Source of the DNA: Saccharopolyspora gloriosae
GTDB lineage: Bacteria > Actinomycetota > Actinomycetes > Mycobacteriales > Pseudonocardiaceae
Direction: 5' to 3'
NCBI RefSeq assembly: GCF_022828475.1
Contig: NZ_CP059557.1
Span: 6,433,470-6,497,469, forward strand
Length of the DNA stretch: 64,000 nucleotides
A model generated the notes under the pieces. The model was not told where the DNA came from and did no database searches. It saw only the letters and a list, made by a program, of their open reading frames with translations. How positions within the stretch are numbered: position 1 is the first letter of the stretch; every line of letters begins with the position of its first letter. Below are positions 52,352 to 61,487 of the stretch, piece by piece. A program made the position numbers and the translations under genes.

Positions 52352-53964
52352 CAGCTCTTCCTTCCGCGTGCGGATGCTGCCCCCGGCGACTCCGCATCGG
52401 AGCCGTCCGTTCCGAGCAGGTCCTTGGCCAGCCGGGTGAACTCCTCGCCGTAGCCTGCCTGGTCGGTGCGGGCCAGTCCGCCGACCTCGACAACGGTACG
52501 CGCGGGATCGTCCACGCCGGTCCCGGGGGCCGGGGCTACCCGCACCCAGATCCGCCGGCGTTTGATGCTCAACGAGGCGCTGATCCCGAAGATCACCGCG
52601 ATCGCGAAACCGAGGACGTACGGCTGGAACGGGTCGTGCGAGATCTGCAGGTTCGCCCAGCGCTCCACGCCGTCGAAGCGGATGGAGGTGCCGTCGTCGA
52701 GCCGGATCTCCTCGCCGACCCGCACGTTCTCCCGCGCGACCTTGTTCAGCCGCCCGGACTCCACCATCTTCTGGTCCACCCCGAAGATCGACTGACCGCG
52801 CCCGGAGTCCAGGCCGAGGTCGCCGCGCAGCACGTCCACCGCCGCGGTCGGCTCGAGCAGATCCGGGAACTGCGAGCTCAGCACCTTGCCCTGGTAGGCG
52901 GCGGTCGGCGCGAACAGGCCGGTCACCGCCAGCTGGGTCTCCCGCCGCTGCACCTCGTCGGTGACACCGGGCTGGTCGAACTTGGTGGCGCCCTGCGACA
53001 ACATCGTGGTGACGTCCATCGGCTGCCACTGCGTCAGCTGGGTGCGCTGCTGGCCGTCGGGGAACGTGACGGTGAACCGGGGGGCGTAGCCGTTGCCGGT
53101 CAAGTAGATCCGGTCGCCCGCGGTCCGCAGCGGATGGTTCACGTGCAGGTCGTAGGGCTGCCAGCTGCCGTTCTCCAAGTCGGCGCCGGACTGGTACTCC
53201 ATGCCCACCCGGTAGCTCGCCACCTGGCCGGTGTGCTGGTACTTCACGTCGAAGCCGTTGACCCGCAGGCAGAACGGGCTCAGCTGGGTGCCGTCCACGC
53301 TGAGACCGGCGCGGAACGAGTCGTAGTTGTACGTACCGGAGTTGCAGAACTCGGAGCCGTCGGCCATCACGATCACTTGGCCCTCGTAGCCGAGGATCTT
53401 GCCGCCCGCGACGGTCACCAGCAGCCCGACGAGCGCGAAGTGGAACACCAGGTTCCCCGCCTCCCGCAGGTAGCCGCGTTCCGCGCTGATCGAGCGGGTG
53501 CCGTCGTCCTCCTCCCGCTCGTCCTTGCGCCAGCCGCGCAGCCTGCGATGCGCGGCGGCCAGCGCCTCCTCCGGCGTTCCGTCCACAGTGGCCGAAGCGT
53601 GGTGCGGCATCCGGGACAGGTTGCGCGGGGTGCGCACCGGCCTGCCGCGCAACTGCCGGTAGTACTCCAGGCAGCGCGGCAGCAGACAGCCGATCAGCGA
53701 GATGAACAGCAGCACGTAGATCGAGGCGAACCAGACGGAGCTGAACACCTCGAACGCGCCCAGCTTCTCCAGCACGGGCGCGAGTTTCGGGTACTCGGTG
53801 AAGTACTTGTCGACCTCGGCGGGGTTCAGCGAGCGCTGCGGGATCAACGCACCCGGCAACGCGGCCATCGCCAGCAGGAACAGCAGCACCAGAGCGGTGC
53901 GCATCGACGTCAGTCCGCGCCAGGTGTTGCGCAGGAAAGCCAGCAAAGAGCGGAATCGGGACAT
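52351..53964 (-). CDS. resB: Cytochrome c biogenesis protein ResB
   Basis: A 537-residue membrane protein. Three N-terminal helices (LVLLFLLAMAALPGALIPQ, SVWFASIYVLLFISLIGCLL, GNLVFHFALVGLLVTVAGG) are followed by a large extracytoplasmic domain and a final helix (VLGFAIAVIFGISASLSI). It has the ResB core and partners ResC. It overlaps ccdA and resC by one base each (TGATG), so the three are co-translated. Confidence 0.92.
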   Translation of the reverse strand: MSRFRSLLAFLRNTWRGLTSMRTALVLLFLLAMAALPGALIPQRSLNPAEVDKYFTEYPKLAPVLEKLGAFEVFSSVWFASIYVLLFISLIGCLLPRCLEYYRQLRGRPVRTPRNLSRMPHHASATVDGTPEEALAAAHRRLRGWRKDEREEDDGTRSISAERGYLREAGNLVFHFALVGLLVTVAGGKILGYEGQVIVMADGSEFCNSGTYNYDSFRAGLSVDGTQLSPFCLRVNGFDVKYQHTGQVASYRVGMEYQSGADLENGSWQPYDLHVNHPLRTAGDRIYLTGNGYAPRFTVTFPDGQQRTQLTQWQPMDVTTMLSQGATKFDQPGVTDEVQRRETQLAVTGLFAPTAAYQGKVLSSQFPDLLEPTAAVDVLRGDLGLDSGRGQSIFGVDQKMVESGRLNKVARENVRVGEEIRLDDGTSIRFDGVERWANLQISHDPFQPYVLGFAIAVIFGISASLSIKRRRIWVRVAPAPGTGVDDPARTVVEVGGLARTDQAGYGEEFTRLAKDLLGTDGSDAESPGAASARGRKS

Positions 53965-54746
53965 CAGATCGGCGTCTCGAATCCGGCGACGGGTTCGCGC
54001 AGCACAGTGACCAGTTCTCCCCACAGCCCGGTGACGAGCAGTACGCCCACCACGACCAGCAGCGCGCCACCGGCGATCTGGATGACGCGGCCCCGGCGGC
54101 GCAGCCAGTCCGTGCTGCGCACCGCCCACCGCGCGCCCAGCGCCAGCAGCACGAACGGCAACCCGAGCCCGATGCAGTACGCCGCGACGAGCAGCACGCC
54201 GCGCACGGCGGTGCCGGTGCCCGCCTCGGTTCCGATGGCCAACGACATCACCCCGGTCAGCGTCGGGCCGAGGCAGGGGGTCCAGCCCAGCCCGAACACC
54301 GCGCCGAGCAGCGGGGCGCCCCACAACCCGGCCTGCGGAACCCGGTGCGACCGGACGTCGCGCTGCAACGCCGGGATCATGCCGAGGAACACCAGACCCA
54401 TCGCGACGGTGACGACACCGCCGATGCGCTGCAACAGCAGCTCATTCGCGAACAACGCGTCGGACAAGCCCAGCAGCAGCACCGTTCCGGCGGCGAACAC
54501 GACGCTGAACCCGGCCACGAACAGCAGCGCCGCACCGGCCACCCGCCACCGGCCGCGGCGGGCCTGCTGAGCCTCGGTGGAATCGACGGGCGGGGCTTCG
54601 GCGCCCACCACGCCCGCCAGATAAGCCAGGTACCCCGGCACCAACGGCACGACGCACGGCGAAGCGAAGCTGACCGTCCCGGCGAGCACTGCGATCACGG
54701 CCGCGAAAAGCAGCGGGCCGGACGCGGCTAGCTCGGTCGGGTTCAC
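53964..54746 (-). CDS. ccdA: Thiol-disulfide transporter CcdA
   Basis: A 260-residue DsbD-family protein with six helices. The two redox cysteines are in FASPCVVPLVPGYLAYL and GWTPCLGPTL. It passes reducing equivalents from cytoplasmic thioredoxin to TlpA/ResA for cytochrome c maturation. GTG 54746 has a TACCCT box 7 nt upstream and no ribosome-binding site, so it is probably leaderless and the first gene of ccdA-resB-ccsA. Confidence 0.92.
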   Translation of the reverse strand: MNPTELAASGPLLFAAVIAVLAGTVSFASPCVVPLVPGYLAYLAGVVGAEAPPVDSTEAQQARRGRWRVAGAALLFVAGFSVVFAAGTVLLLGLSDALFANELLLQRIGGVVTVAMGLVFLGMIPALQRDVRSHRVPQAGLWGAPLLGAVFGLGWTPCLGPTLTGVMSLAIGTEAGTGTAVRGVLLVAAYCIGLGLPFVLLALGARWAVRSTDWLRRRGRVIQIAGGALLVVVGVLLVTGLWGELVTVLREPVAGFETPI

Positions 54747-54753
54747 GGTTCCG

Positions 54754-54759
54754 AGGGTA
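54754..54759 (-). promoter_or_regulatory. -10 box for leaderless ccdA
   Basis: TACCCT on the minus strand, 7 nt before the ccdA GTG start. Confidence 0.5.
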
Positions 54760-54827
54760 GGGACAACTCTAGGCTGCCTACGCACCGGCCCCGGGTCTCT
54801 GCGGAGTGATTTGCGCGGGCGTGCGGG

Positions 54828-54930
54828 TAGCGGAACCTCAGTGAGCGGCTTTGGGACGTGGGCCAACCGCTTCGCGCGAACGGGCACGGCTTCGCCGCAG
54901 GGCACGGCCTTCGGCCGCAAAGCGCGGTTT
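54828..54930 (-). repeat. Structured intergenic repeat, remnant copy G
   Basis: Read on the minus strand it has mini-hairpin units (GCGGCCGAAGGCCGTGCC, GCGGCGAAGCCGTGCC), a decayed small stem followed by GGCCCACGT, and then only the right arm ACTGAGGTTCCGC. The rest of the large hairpin is deleted. It is the only copy in this orientation. Confidence 0.7.
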
Positions 54931-54992
54931 CGCCGCCGAGAAGACGAAAATCACAGGGCCTCGGTGCGCGGTTTCATGGGCACCGGTCGTGG

Positions 54993-55169
54993 TCAGGCGC
55001 GCAAGGAGCGGAGGAAGGCCGACCAGAGCTTCGGTGAGAAGGCGAGAGTTGCGTTGCGGGGTGCTTTCGAGTCGCGGACCGAGATGACGACGCGGGTGAT
55101 GCCGACTTCCACGCAGTTGCTCTCCTCCCCGCTGTGACTGGACTTACGCCAATGCACCGTCGCGCTCAC
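54993..55169 (-). CDS. DUF397 domain protein
   Basis: A 58-residue DUF397 protein. The signature WRKSSHSGEESNCVEV opens it, and RDSKAPRNATLAFSPKLWSA follows. DUF397 genes are typically paired with an Xre/DUF5753 regulator, as here, and some pairs behave like regulator/antagonist systems controlling development. GTG 55169 lies inside the end of the Xre gene (26-base overlap). Confidence 0.85.
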   Translation of the reverse strand: MSATVHWRKSSHSGEESNCVEVGITRVVISVRDSKAPRNATLAFSPKLWSAFLRSLRA

Positions 55170-56004
55170 ACTCTCGTTCCATCGCGGCCGCCACATCCGT
55201 GATCAGCAGCGCGGACTCGGCCTGATCGAGGGCGACCGAGGGCAGCCGGGCGGCGGTTTCGAGGAACGGCGCGGTGTCCGCGGGCACCTCCAGGAACGCG
55301 CCGCGGCGGCGCTGTTCCAGGTGGACCACGGGACGTTGCCTGGCGAACTCCAGGATCAGCTGGCTGCCGTTGAGCTCGGCGTACGCGCCGGCGGAGAACG
55401 GGATCACCCGCACCGACACGTTCGGCCTGCGCCCCATCCGCACCAGGTGCCTGAGCTGGTCCGCCATCACGCGGTGCCCGCCGACCGGCCGGTGCACCAC
55501 GGACTCGTCGAGGTAGGCGTGCAGCTGTGCCGGCTCCTCCCGGGTGAGCACGCCCTGCCTGCCGAGGCGCAGCGCGACCCGCGACTCCAGGTCCGCGTCC
55601 CGCACGCCGCCCGCGCTCAGCACCGCGCGGGTGTAGTCCGGGGTCTGCAGCAGTCCCGGCACCAGCGCCAGCGCCATGTCGGTGATCCGGGTCGCGAGCC
55701 GCTCGAAGTCGATCAGCGCGGTGAGCGCGCTGGGCATCCCGGCGTACCCGGCTTCCCACCAGCGGGCCTCGGTGGCCGCGTGGACGAGCTCGAACAACCG
55801 CACTCGCTCCGAACCGGACACGGCGAGCGTGTCCAGCAAGGCGGTCAGTTCGGCCTCGCTCGGCACTCGCTCACCGGATTCGATCCGACCGAGAGTCGCC
55901 CTGGACCACCCACACCGCTGCGCGAGATGTTCCAATCGCAATCCGGCAGCCTTGCGGAGTTCTCGTATCTCAGCGCCCAGTCCCCGCGCTCGAACACTGG
56001 TCAT
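55144..56004 (-). CDS. Xre-family regulator with DUF5753 domain
   Basis: A 286-residue protein with an N-terminal helix-turn-helix (LGAEIRELRKAAGLRLEHLA, ... RATLGRIESGERVPS, residues 9-50). A DUF5753-type C-terminal domain follows (LVPGLLQTPDYTRAVL, VIPFSAGAYAELNGSQLILE), ending DQAESALLITDVAAAME. This architecture is common in actinobacteria and includes BldB-partner-type regulators. A TAAGTT box 6 nt before the ATG and an overlapping inverted repeat (56008-56022) suggest leaderless, self-controlled transcription. Confidence 0.88.
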   Translation of the reverse strand: MTSVRARGLGAEIRELRKAAGLRLEHLAQRCGWSRATLGRIESGERVPSEAELTALLDTLAVSGSERVRLFELVHAATEARWWEAGYAGMPSALTALIDFERLATRITDMALALVPGLLQTPDYTRAVLSAGGVRDADLESRVALRLGRQGVLTREEPAQLHAYLDESVVHRPVGGHRVMADQLRHLVRMGRRPNVSVRVIPFSAGAYAELNGSQLILEFARQRPVVHLEQRRRGAFLEVPADTAPFLETAARLPSVALDQAESALLITDVAAAMERECERDGALA

Positions 56005-56007
56005 AGC

Positions 56008-56022
56008 AGGAACTTATTTCCT
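56008..56022 (-). promoter_or_regulatory. -10 box and candidate operator of the Xre gene
   Basis: AGGAA-cttat-TTCCT is an inverted repeat that overlaps the minus-strand TAAGTT box (56011-56016). A regulator bound here would block the Xre promoter, consistent with autorepression. Confidence 0.45.
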
Positions 56023-56129
56023 ACGCCGATGTCATGCCATCGCTCGATTCGGTGAAGTACATTGCCATTCGAGTGGCAAGAGGGTCTCATTCCCAGCAGG
56101 ACGAACGCCCGAGGAATGGAGTCGACGCG

Positions 56130-56363
56130 ATGCCCCCGCAGCACGGCCTGGCCTATGTGTGGCGACCGATCCCGGCGGGGCGCCACGCTTTCGCGGCCAG
56201 TGCGCTGGATGCCGATCCGCAATGCCCCGTCACCTCGTATTGCGGCGTGGAAGCGACCGCCGTCGAACTGCACGGCCGCACGGAATACGAGTGGGTTCGG
56301 CGCGGCACCTGCATGGACTGCTGGCACGTGCTGATCCGCTCCCGCAACAGGCGGGCGTCGTGA
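56130..56363 (+). CDS. Small zinc-finger-type protein
   Basis: A 77-residue protein (MPPQHGLAYVWRPIPAGRHA) with four cysteines in two groups, CPVTSYC and CMDCWH, plausible zinc ligands. GGAG lies 8 nt upstream of the ATG. It is divergent from the Xre/DUF397 pair and probably belongs to that cassette. Exact function is unknown. The 209 bp after it show nothing else. Confidence 0.65.
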   Translation: MPPQHGLAYVWRPIPAGRHAFAASALDADPQCPVTSYCGVEATAVELHGRTEYEWVRRGTCMDCWHVLIRSRNRRAS

Positions 56364-56572
56364 TGCCCGCGCCGGCTCAGGTCCGGACAGCGGCGATCAC
56401 GCTCCGGCGAACGAACCGAACGCAGCACCGTTCGGCCCAGTCGATGGGCTGAACGAGGTACCCACGCCGGAACCGGCCCTCCCGCGCCGCTGACCGCTCA
56501 AGCCGGGCCACCGCTCGACGAAACGGTCACCGCACGAAAGCGCAACCCGCGGAATTCGACCGCCGAAACCCG

Positions 56573-57166
56573 TCAGGAGGCGGGTTCCGAGGCGATCTTC
56601 TGCACTTCCGGAAGAAGTTCGCTCTCCAGCATTTCCGTGAGGAAAACCGCGGCCACGCGATGGTGCCGATCCAGAATGATGGTGGACGGCACCGCACTCC
56701 GCGGATATTGCTTCAGCGCCAACAGCGAACGACCCGACGGGTCAAAAATCGACGGGTAGCTCAACCCGCGATCCCGATGGAAATCCATCGCCGCCGAACG
56801 ACTGTCGCGCACGTCGATGCCGAGCACCTGAACGCCTTGCGGCCCCGCCTTGTCCTGGACGGCCTGCAGATCATCGGCCTCCGCGCGACAAGGACCGCAC
56901 CAGGAACCCCACAGATTCACCACCACGACCTCGCCGGGGAAGTCCTGCAAACCGATTCGTTTGCCCTCTTCCAACAGGCTTTCCCCGCCCAGCTTGGTGA
57001 GGTGCTGCCGTTCCGCTTCGGGGTAGAAGATGCGGGTCTGCCCGCCCGGCGAGACGAACGTGAACTCGCTGCCCTGCTCCACGGCGTCCTTTCCCGCCGT
57101 GGCGCAGCCACCGAGCAGACTCACCGTCGCCACCGCCAGCGCGGCCCTGGTCAGCAGGCTCCTCAT
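56573..57166 (-). CDS. TlpA/ResA-like thioredoxin lipoprotein
   Basis: A 197-residue lipoprotein (lipobox LLGGC, Cys21) with a thioredoxin-like fold. The active site is NLWGSWCGPCRAEADDL and the cis-Pro region is PRSAVPSTIIL. It reduces apocytochrome c thiols using electrons from CcdA. ATG 57166 overlaps the upstream stop (ATGA). In mycobacteria this gene directly precedes ccdA; here the Xre/DUF397 cassette lies between them. Confidence 0.88.
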   Translation of the reverse strand: MRSLLTRAALAVATVSLLGGCATAGKDAVEQGSEFTFVSPGGQTRIFYPEAERQHLTKLGGESLLEEGKRIGLQDFPGEVVVVNLWGSWCGPCRAEADDLQAVQDKAGPQGVQVLGIDVRDSRSAAMDFHRDRGLSYPSIFDPSGRSLLALKQYPRSAVPSTIILDRHHRVAAVFLTEMLESELLPEVQKIASEPAS

Positions 57167-57798
57167 GCCCCGGTCACCCGAGGATCGGTCTCGCCGGCCG
57201 GCTCGACGTAAGCGACGCGCACCAGCTGCTCGTCCCGGAACACCAGGCTGGTCACCGAGGCCAGCGAGCACTGCCTGCTGCGCGGGTCGTGCCACATCCG
57301 CTTGCCCTCGACGAACCTGCGCAACGTCCAGATCGGCAGCTGGTGGGACACGCACACCGCCTCGTGCCCCTCGGCTGCGGAGCGGGCGCGCTGGGCGGCG
57401 GCGAACATGCGGTGCGCGATCTGCACGTACGGCTCGCCCCAGGACGGCAGGAAGGGGTTGCGCAACTTCGACCAGTGCTGCGGCGAGCGCAGCGCTCCGT
57501 CGCCCACCGACACCCGGAGACCTTCGAACTGGTTCTCCGACTCGATCAGCCGGTCGTCGGTGTCCACGTCCAGCGCGAAGACGCCGCCGATCGGCTTGGC
57601 GGTCTCCTGCGCCCGCTGCAGCGGGGAGGCGACGACGTGCTGCACGTCGCGGCCCGCCAGGAACTCCGCGACGAGCTTCGCCTGCGCCGCGCCCTGATCG
57701 GAGAGCCCGTAGCCGGGCAGCCGTCCGTAGAGGATCCGCTCCGGGTTGTGCACCTCGCCGTGGCGCATGAAGTGCACGATCGTCTTCGTCCCGCTCAT
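57163..57798 (-). CDS. Histidine phosphatase family protein
   Basis: A 211-residue phosphoglycerate-mutase-like protein. The RHG motif is [20 protein letters not shown] near the N-terminus and the second His is in [12 protein letters not shown]. Substrate is unknown; conserved placement between hemL and tlpA suggests a role near haem or cytochrome metabolism. ATG 57798 overlaps the hemL stop (ATGA), and its own stop overlaps tlpA (ATGA). Confidence 0.88.
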   Translation of the reverse strand: MSGTKTIVHFMRHGEVHNPERILYGRLPGYGLSDQGAAQAKLVAEFLAGRDVQHVVASPLQRAQETAKPIGGVFALDVDTDDRLIESENQFEGLRVSVGDGALRSPQHWSKLRNPFLPSWGEPYVQIAHRMFAAAQRARSAAEGHEAVCVSHQLPIWTLRRFVEGKRMWHDPRSRQCSLASVTSLVFRDEQLVRVAYVEPAGETDPRVTGA

Positions 57799-59132
57799 GC
57801 CGTGGGCTCCTCAGCCGCGGCGGCGGCCGCGGCCGCGTGCGGCGCCGCCTCCGCGATCCGCTCGAACGCCGCCTCGTCCATCGCCGAGTTCACGAACCAG
57901 GACTCGAACGCGCTCGGCGGCGGGTACACGCCGCGTTCCAGGAAGGCGTTGAACAACGCCGGGAAGCGCCACGCCTGCTGGGCCTGCGCCTGCTCGAAGT
58001 TCGTCACCGGGGACTCGGTGAAGAAGACGCTGACCAGGTTGCCCGCGAACGCCACCTGGTGGGCCACGCCCGCCGTCGTCAGCGCGGAGCCGAGCAGGTC
58101 GCCGAGGCGGGCCGCGTTGCGGTCCAGCGCCTCGTAGGCGGTCGCGTCCGCCGCGCGCAGGTTCGCGAGTCCGGCCGCCACGGCGACCGGGTTCCCGGCG
58201 AGGGTGCCCGCTTGGTACACCGGCCCGGACGGGGCGAGCAGCTCCATCACGTCGGCGCGACCGCCGAAGGCGGCCGCGGGCAGACCGCCGGACATGACCT
58301 TGCCGAAGGTGTAGAGGTCCCCGGCGACGCCGTCCAGGCCGAACCAGCCCGCGGCGGAGACGCGGAACCCGGTCATCACCTCGTCCATGATCAGCAGGGA
58401 ACCGGCGGAGCGGGTGATCTCGCGCAGCGCGGCGTTGAAACCGGGCTGCGGGGCGACCGCGCCCATGTTGCCCGCCGCCGCCTCGGTGATCACGCAGGCG
58501 ATCTCGTCACCGAACTCGGCGAAGGCCGCGCGTACGGCGTCGATGTCGTTGTAGGGCAGCACCACGGTGTCCGCGGCCTGCGCGCCGGTCACGCCGGGGC
58601 TCGTCGGCAGGCCCAGCGTGACCACGCCGGAACCGGCTCCGGCCAGCAGCGAGTCGACGTGCCCGTGGTAGCAGCCGGCGAACTTGATGATCTTGGTGCG
58701 GCCGGTGAACGCGCGGGCGAGGCGCACCGCGCTCATCGTCGCCTCGGTACCCGAGTTGACCAGCCGAACCTGCTGCACCGGCTCCACCCGGCGGATGATC
58801 TCCGCCGCGAGGTCGATCTCACCGATTCCGGGCGTGCCGAACGACAGGCCGTCGACGGCCGCCTCCCGCACCGCCTGCACCACGTCCGGATGCGCATGGC
58901 CGTTGACCATCGGCCCCCAGGAGGAAACGAGGTCCACGTACTCGTTGCCGTCGGCGTCCCACAGGTAGGCGCCCTGCGCGCGGACCATGAACCGCGGCGT
59001 GCCGCCGACGGATTTGAAGGCCCGCACCGGCGAGTTGACACCCCCGGGTGTCACGGTGAGCGCTCGCTCGAACAGCTCCGCCGACCGCGCAGTGGACTTC
59101 GGACTCGTGTTGCCAGGAGTTTCGGCTGTCAC
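57795..59132 (-). CDS. hemL: Glutamate-1-semialdehyde 2,1-aminomutase
   Basis: A 445-residue PLP enzyme that makes 5-aminolevulinate in the C5 haem pathway. Family segments are [50 protein letters not shown], and the PLP Lys in [18 protein letters not shown]. The C-terminus ends in an Ala-rich tail (AAAAAAAEE). The frame is open upstream; GTG 59132 gives the usual length, and a CAGACT element 7 nt before it resembles the leaderless boxes seen elsewhere but departs from TANNNT. Confidence 0.93.
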   Translation of the reverse strand: MTAETPGNTSPKSTARSAELFERALTVTPGGVNSPVRAFKSVGGTPRFMVRAQGAYLWDADGNEYVDLVSSWGPMVNGHAHPDVVQAVREAAVDGLSFGTPGIGEIDLAAEIIRRVEPVQQVRLVNSGTEATMSAVRLARAFTGRTKIIKFAGCYHGHVDSLLAGAGSGVVTLGLPTSPGVTGAQAADTVVLPYNDIDAVRAAFAEFGDEIACVITEAAAGNMGAVAPQPGFNAALREITRSAGSLLIMDEVMTGFRVSAAGWFGLDGVAGDLYTFGKVMSGGLPAAAFGGRADVMELLAPSGPVYQAGTLAGNPVAVAAGLANLRAADATAYEALDRNAARLGDLLGSALTTAGVAHQVAFAGNLVSVFFTESPVTNFEQAQAQQAWRFPALFNAFLERGVYPPPSAFESWFVNSAMDEAAFERIAEAAPHAAAAAAAAEEPTA

Positions 59133-59220
59133 GCCCGCCAGTCTGCCAGGCCGGATGAGGTGACCCGCCCCACCCTCTGAAGGTGTCCCGAGGTCAGCGG
59201 CCACTTCGCCCGGTACCACC

Positions 59221-59327
59221 GGGTCGAATGGGGCATTGACCACGCCGGCCGCGCCAGGTCAAAGGGGCGTTGATCGCACCGGCCGCACCAGGTCGATGGC
59301 CCGTTCGACCGGTGGGACCGGGCGAGG
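59221..59327. repeat. Short imperfect tandem repeat upstream of hemL
   Basis: Three imperfect 34-35-bp units (from 59221, 59256 and 59290) share a GGTC...GGGGC(A/G)TTGA core, followed in the first two by CACCGGCCGC-type sequence. The core resembles GGTCAAAGGG near 27138. The units lie between hemL and the next upstream gene. Confidence 0.55.
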
Positions 59328-59348
59328 GAGGCCAACAGACGGAACCGG

Positions 59349-59714
59349 TCAGCTGCTGGGTTCGCGGCGCGCCGTGCGGGTGCGGCGGACCGCCCAGGCG
59401 AGCATGAGCTGGCGCATCGCGTCCACGAACAGCACCGCCGCCAAGGTCGGGGCGGCGATGCCGAGAGCCGCCCAGTCCCCGAAGATCCGGACCGAGTGCA
59501 TCGGCCCGCCGGTGGCGCCGGACACCTCGACGGCCAGCTGCGACCTGTCCCAGCACCACCAAGCGGCCACGACGAGGGCCGCTACGAACACGAGTTCGGC
59601 CGCCGCGACCATCGCCCGCCACGGCTGGGCCAGTCCGGCGCGCGGTTCGACCGCGTCCGCGGTGTTCTCGCTGAGCATCGGCCCGTCAGCGGACCACGGT
59701 TCCGGGAACGTCAC
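59349..59714 (-). CDS. Small two-helix membrane protein
   Basis: A 121-residue protein with two membrane helices (MVAAAELVFVAALVVAAWWCW and WAALGIAAPTLAAVLFVDAM) and a basic C-terminus. No family is recognised. The start is GTG 59714 with weak upstream signals; a later ATG in the frame is possible. The 177 bp upstream contain an inverted repeat TTCACCT/AGGTGAA (59803-59829). Confidence 0.6.
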   Translation of the reverse strand: MTFPEPWSADGPMLSENTADAVEPRAGLAQPWRAMVAAAELVFVAALVVAAWWCWDRSQLAVEVSGATGGPMHSVRIFGDWAALGIAAPTLAAVLFVDAMRQLMLAWAVRRTRTARREPSS

Positions 59715-59891
59715 CCCGGCAGCGTCTCACGCACCTCGCCACCCCAGACCACGACCTGAGCTCAACGTCCCCTTCGCGCGATCCCATCGGCGAAAGGAGG
59801 TATTCACCTCACCTTGCCCATCAGGTGAAAGGCCGGTCGGAGGCAGTCACCCCGCCTGGCCGAGACGGGGCGCGGGCCGACTCCGGTGGCG

Positions 59892-60344
59892 TCAGCTCTC
59901 CGAGAGCAGCGGGCGGAGTTCGTCGATCAGGGTCGCCGGGTCCTTCGCCCAGGCCAGGACGACCTTGTCGTCGGATAAGCGCAGCGGGATCTCGCCGGTG
60001 CCCTTCGGCGGGGTGAAGCCGCCGCCGAGCACCCGCGCGCCCATCGGCGCCCCGACATCGGTGATCGCCGCGATCCGGGTCAGCTCCAGCTCCTCACCGC
60101 CGACGCTCAGCACGGACGGCGTCAGCTGCACCGCGAGCGCTCGGCGCCGGGCGTACACCCACAGCACCGTCGCCGCCGCGAGCACGCCCGCCAGCAGGAT
60201 CCACACCGGGAGGTTCACCCCGCCCGCGGGCGTGGCGAGCTCAACGATCAGTCCGATCAGCGCGAACCCCGGACCCCACAGCACCGGCCACCAGGTCGAG
60301 CCGGGTTCGGCGTAGAGCACCGGTCCGGTCTCGGCTTCATTCAT
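59892..60344 (-). CDS. Membrane protein, DUF3093-like
   Basis: A 150-residue protein with two N-terminal helices (WPVLWGPGFALIGLIVELAT, LPVWILLAGVLAAATVLWVY) and a small C-terminal domain (LAVQLTPSVLSVGGEELELT, ... IPLRLSDDKVVLAWAKDP). The arrangement resembles DUF3093, but the match is only by eye. It overlaps the upstream gene by 8 bases. Confidence 0.55.
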   Translation of the reverse strand: MNEAETGPVLYAEPGSTWWPVLWGPGFALIGLIVELATPAGGVNLPVWILLAGVLAAATVLWVYARRRALAVQLTPSVLSVGGEELELTRIAAITDVGAPMGARVLGGGFTPPKGTGEIPLRLSDDKVVLAWAKDPATLIDELRPLLSES

Positions 60345-60768
60345 GCTCGCCGGTCACCCATTCCGTACTGGACGTCGTCCAACTGCACCAGGCCGCGGCG
60401 CCGCCGAGGACCAGCACGATCAGGTTGGCCATGGAGAACGAGAACCCGCCGAGCACGATCACGAGCTGAACCGCGAACAACACGCAGACCCCGATCCTGG
60501 CCCACGGTCTGCGCTTGCGGAGCAGCACCCCCGCCCCGACGTACCCGGCGGCGAAAACCACGGCGAGCGCGGTGTTGAGCAGCAGCCTGTCCAGCGTCAC
60601 GGCCCCGGCCTGGTCGGGAGCGGCGACGTGGTTGACCACGATCTGCCGCTCCAACTCGGCCCGGTCCACCCAGGAGAACACCGTCTGCACCAGCAGGAAC
60701 GCCGCCAGCGCGGCCCAGAGCCCGATCGCGACGTGCAACGAGCGGGGCGGTACGGCGGATTCGCTCAC
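60337..60768 (-). CDS. Four-helix membrane protein, NWAR-type paralogue
   Basis: A 143-residue protein with about four helices. It carries the motif RKRRPWARIGVCVLFAVQLV, related to [12 protein letters not shown] in its three neighbours upstream, so it is probably a shorter paralogue. It starts at GTG 60768 in a GTGA overlap with the previous gene. Function is unknown. Confidence 0.6.
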   Translation of the reverse strand: MSESAVPPRSLHVAIGLWAALAAFLLVQTVFSWVDRAELERQIVVNHVAAPDQAGAVTLDRLLLNTALAVVFAAGYVGAGVLLRKRRPWARIGVCVLFAVQLVIVLGGFSFSMANLIVLVLGGAAAWCSWTTSSTEWVTGEHE

Positions 60769-61418
60769 CTTGAGAACCTCGATGCCTGGAAGTACCGGTT
60801 CGACGCGGGCAAGTACACCAGCACCAGGAACGCCACCATCGCCACCAGGCCCAGGGCGCTCTGCGCGTAGCCGAGGGCGACGATGCTCGCCGGGGTCTGC
60901 ACATCCGCGGCGAGCGCGTCCGTCAGGCCCGGCTCACCGGTGATCAACCCGCCGATCGAGTAAGCCGCCCAGACGGCGGCGAACACGGTGAGCACCACCC
61001 GCGCCCAATTGCGCCCGGCCCGGAGCTTGAAGCCGAACGTGATCCACAGCGCGGTCAGCACGATCTCGAGCACCACGACGAACAGGAAGACCGCGAAGGA
61101 GATCCCGGCCATCAGCCCGACGACCTCCTGGTTCTGCGCGGAGTCCGCACCGGGCGAGCCGACCGTGCCGGTCAGGAAGCTCTGCGTGCGCATCGAATTC
61201 AGCGCGTACAGCACCGTCACCAGCAGTGGAACGACGACCGCGAGCCAGAACGCGCATTCCACCGCCACCGGCCGCCGCGGTGCCTCCGCGAAATCGCCGG
61301 GATGCCGCGGCGGGTATCCGGCGGGCGGGAACCCGCCCGGATGGGGCGGCGGTTGCGGAGCCGACGGGTACGGCGGCTGGTATCCGCCCTGCTGCCAAGG
61401 GTCTTGCGGTGACGTCAC
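60765..61418 (-). CDS. Membrane protein with Pro-rich N-terminus, NWAR-type paralogue
   Basis: A 217-residue protein. The first 45 residues are Pro/Gly/Tyr-rich (GGYQPPYPSAPQPPPHPGGF), followed by about four helices with [20 protein letters not shown] and a C-terminal YLPASNRYFQASRFSR. The GTG start has TACTGT 6 nt upstream and no ribosome-binding site, so it is probably leaderless. It is coupled to the next gene. Confidence 0.65.
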   Translation of the reverse strand: MTSPQDPWQQGGYQPPYPSAPQPPPHPGGFPPAGYPPRHPGDFAEAPRRPVAVECAFWLAVVVPLLVTVLYALNSMRTQSFLTGTVGSPGADSAQNQEVVGLMAGISFAVFLFVVVLEIVLTALWITFGFKLRAGRNWARVVLTVFAAVWAAYSIGGLITGEPGLTDALAADVQTPASIVALGYAQSALGLVAMVAFLVLVYLPASNRYFQASRFSR

Positions 61419-61424
61419 CCCAGA

Positions 61425-61430
61425 ACAGTA
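61425..61430 (-). promoter_or_regulatory. -10 box for leaderless membrane-protein gene
   Basis: TACTGT on the minus strand, 6 nt before GTG 61418. Confidence 0.45.
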
Positions 61431-61487
61431 GAAATCCGGCGAGACCGCTGTCCACCGGCTTCGCCGAAACGAACCCGGCCGCGCCCA

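Noticed and set aside
52351-54324. resB extended upstream into ccdA
   Set aside because: The upstream part of this frame is antisense-like filler overlapping ccdA. The ATG at 53964 in a TGATG overlap is the natural start.
59791-59829. GAAAGGAGGT followed by an inverted repeat, resembling a 16S 3' end or a riboswitch
   Set aside because: Only a short chance match to the anti-Shine-Dalgarno region; no further rRNA sequence or aptamer core surrounds it.
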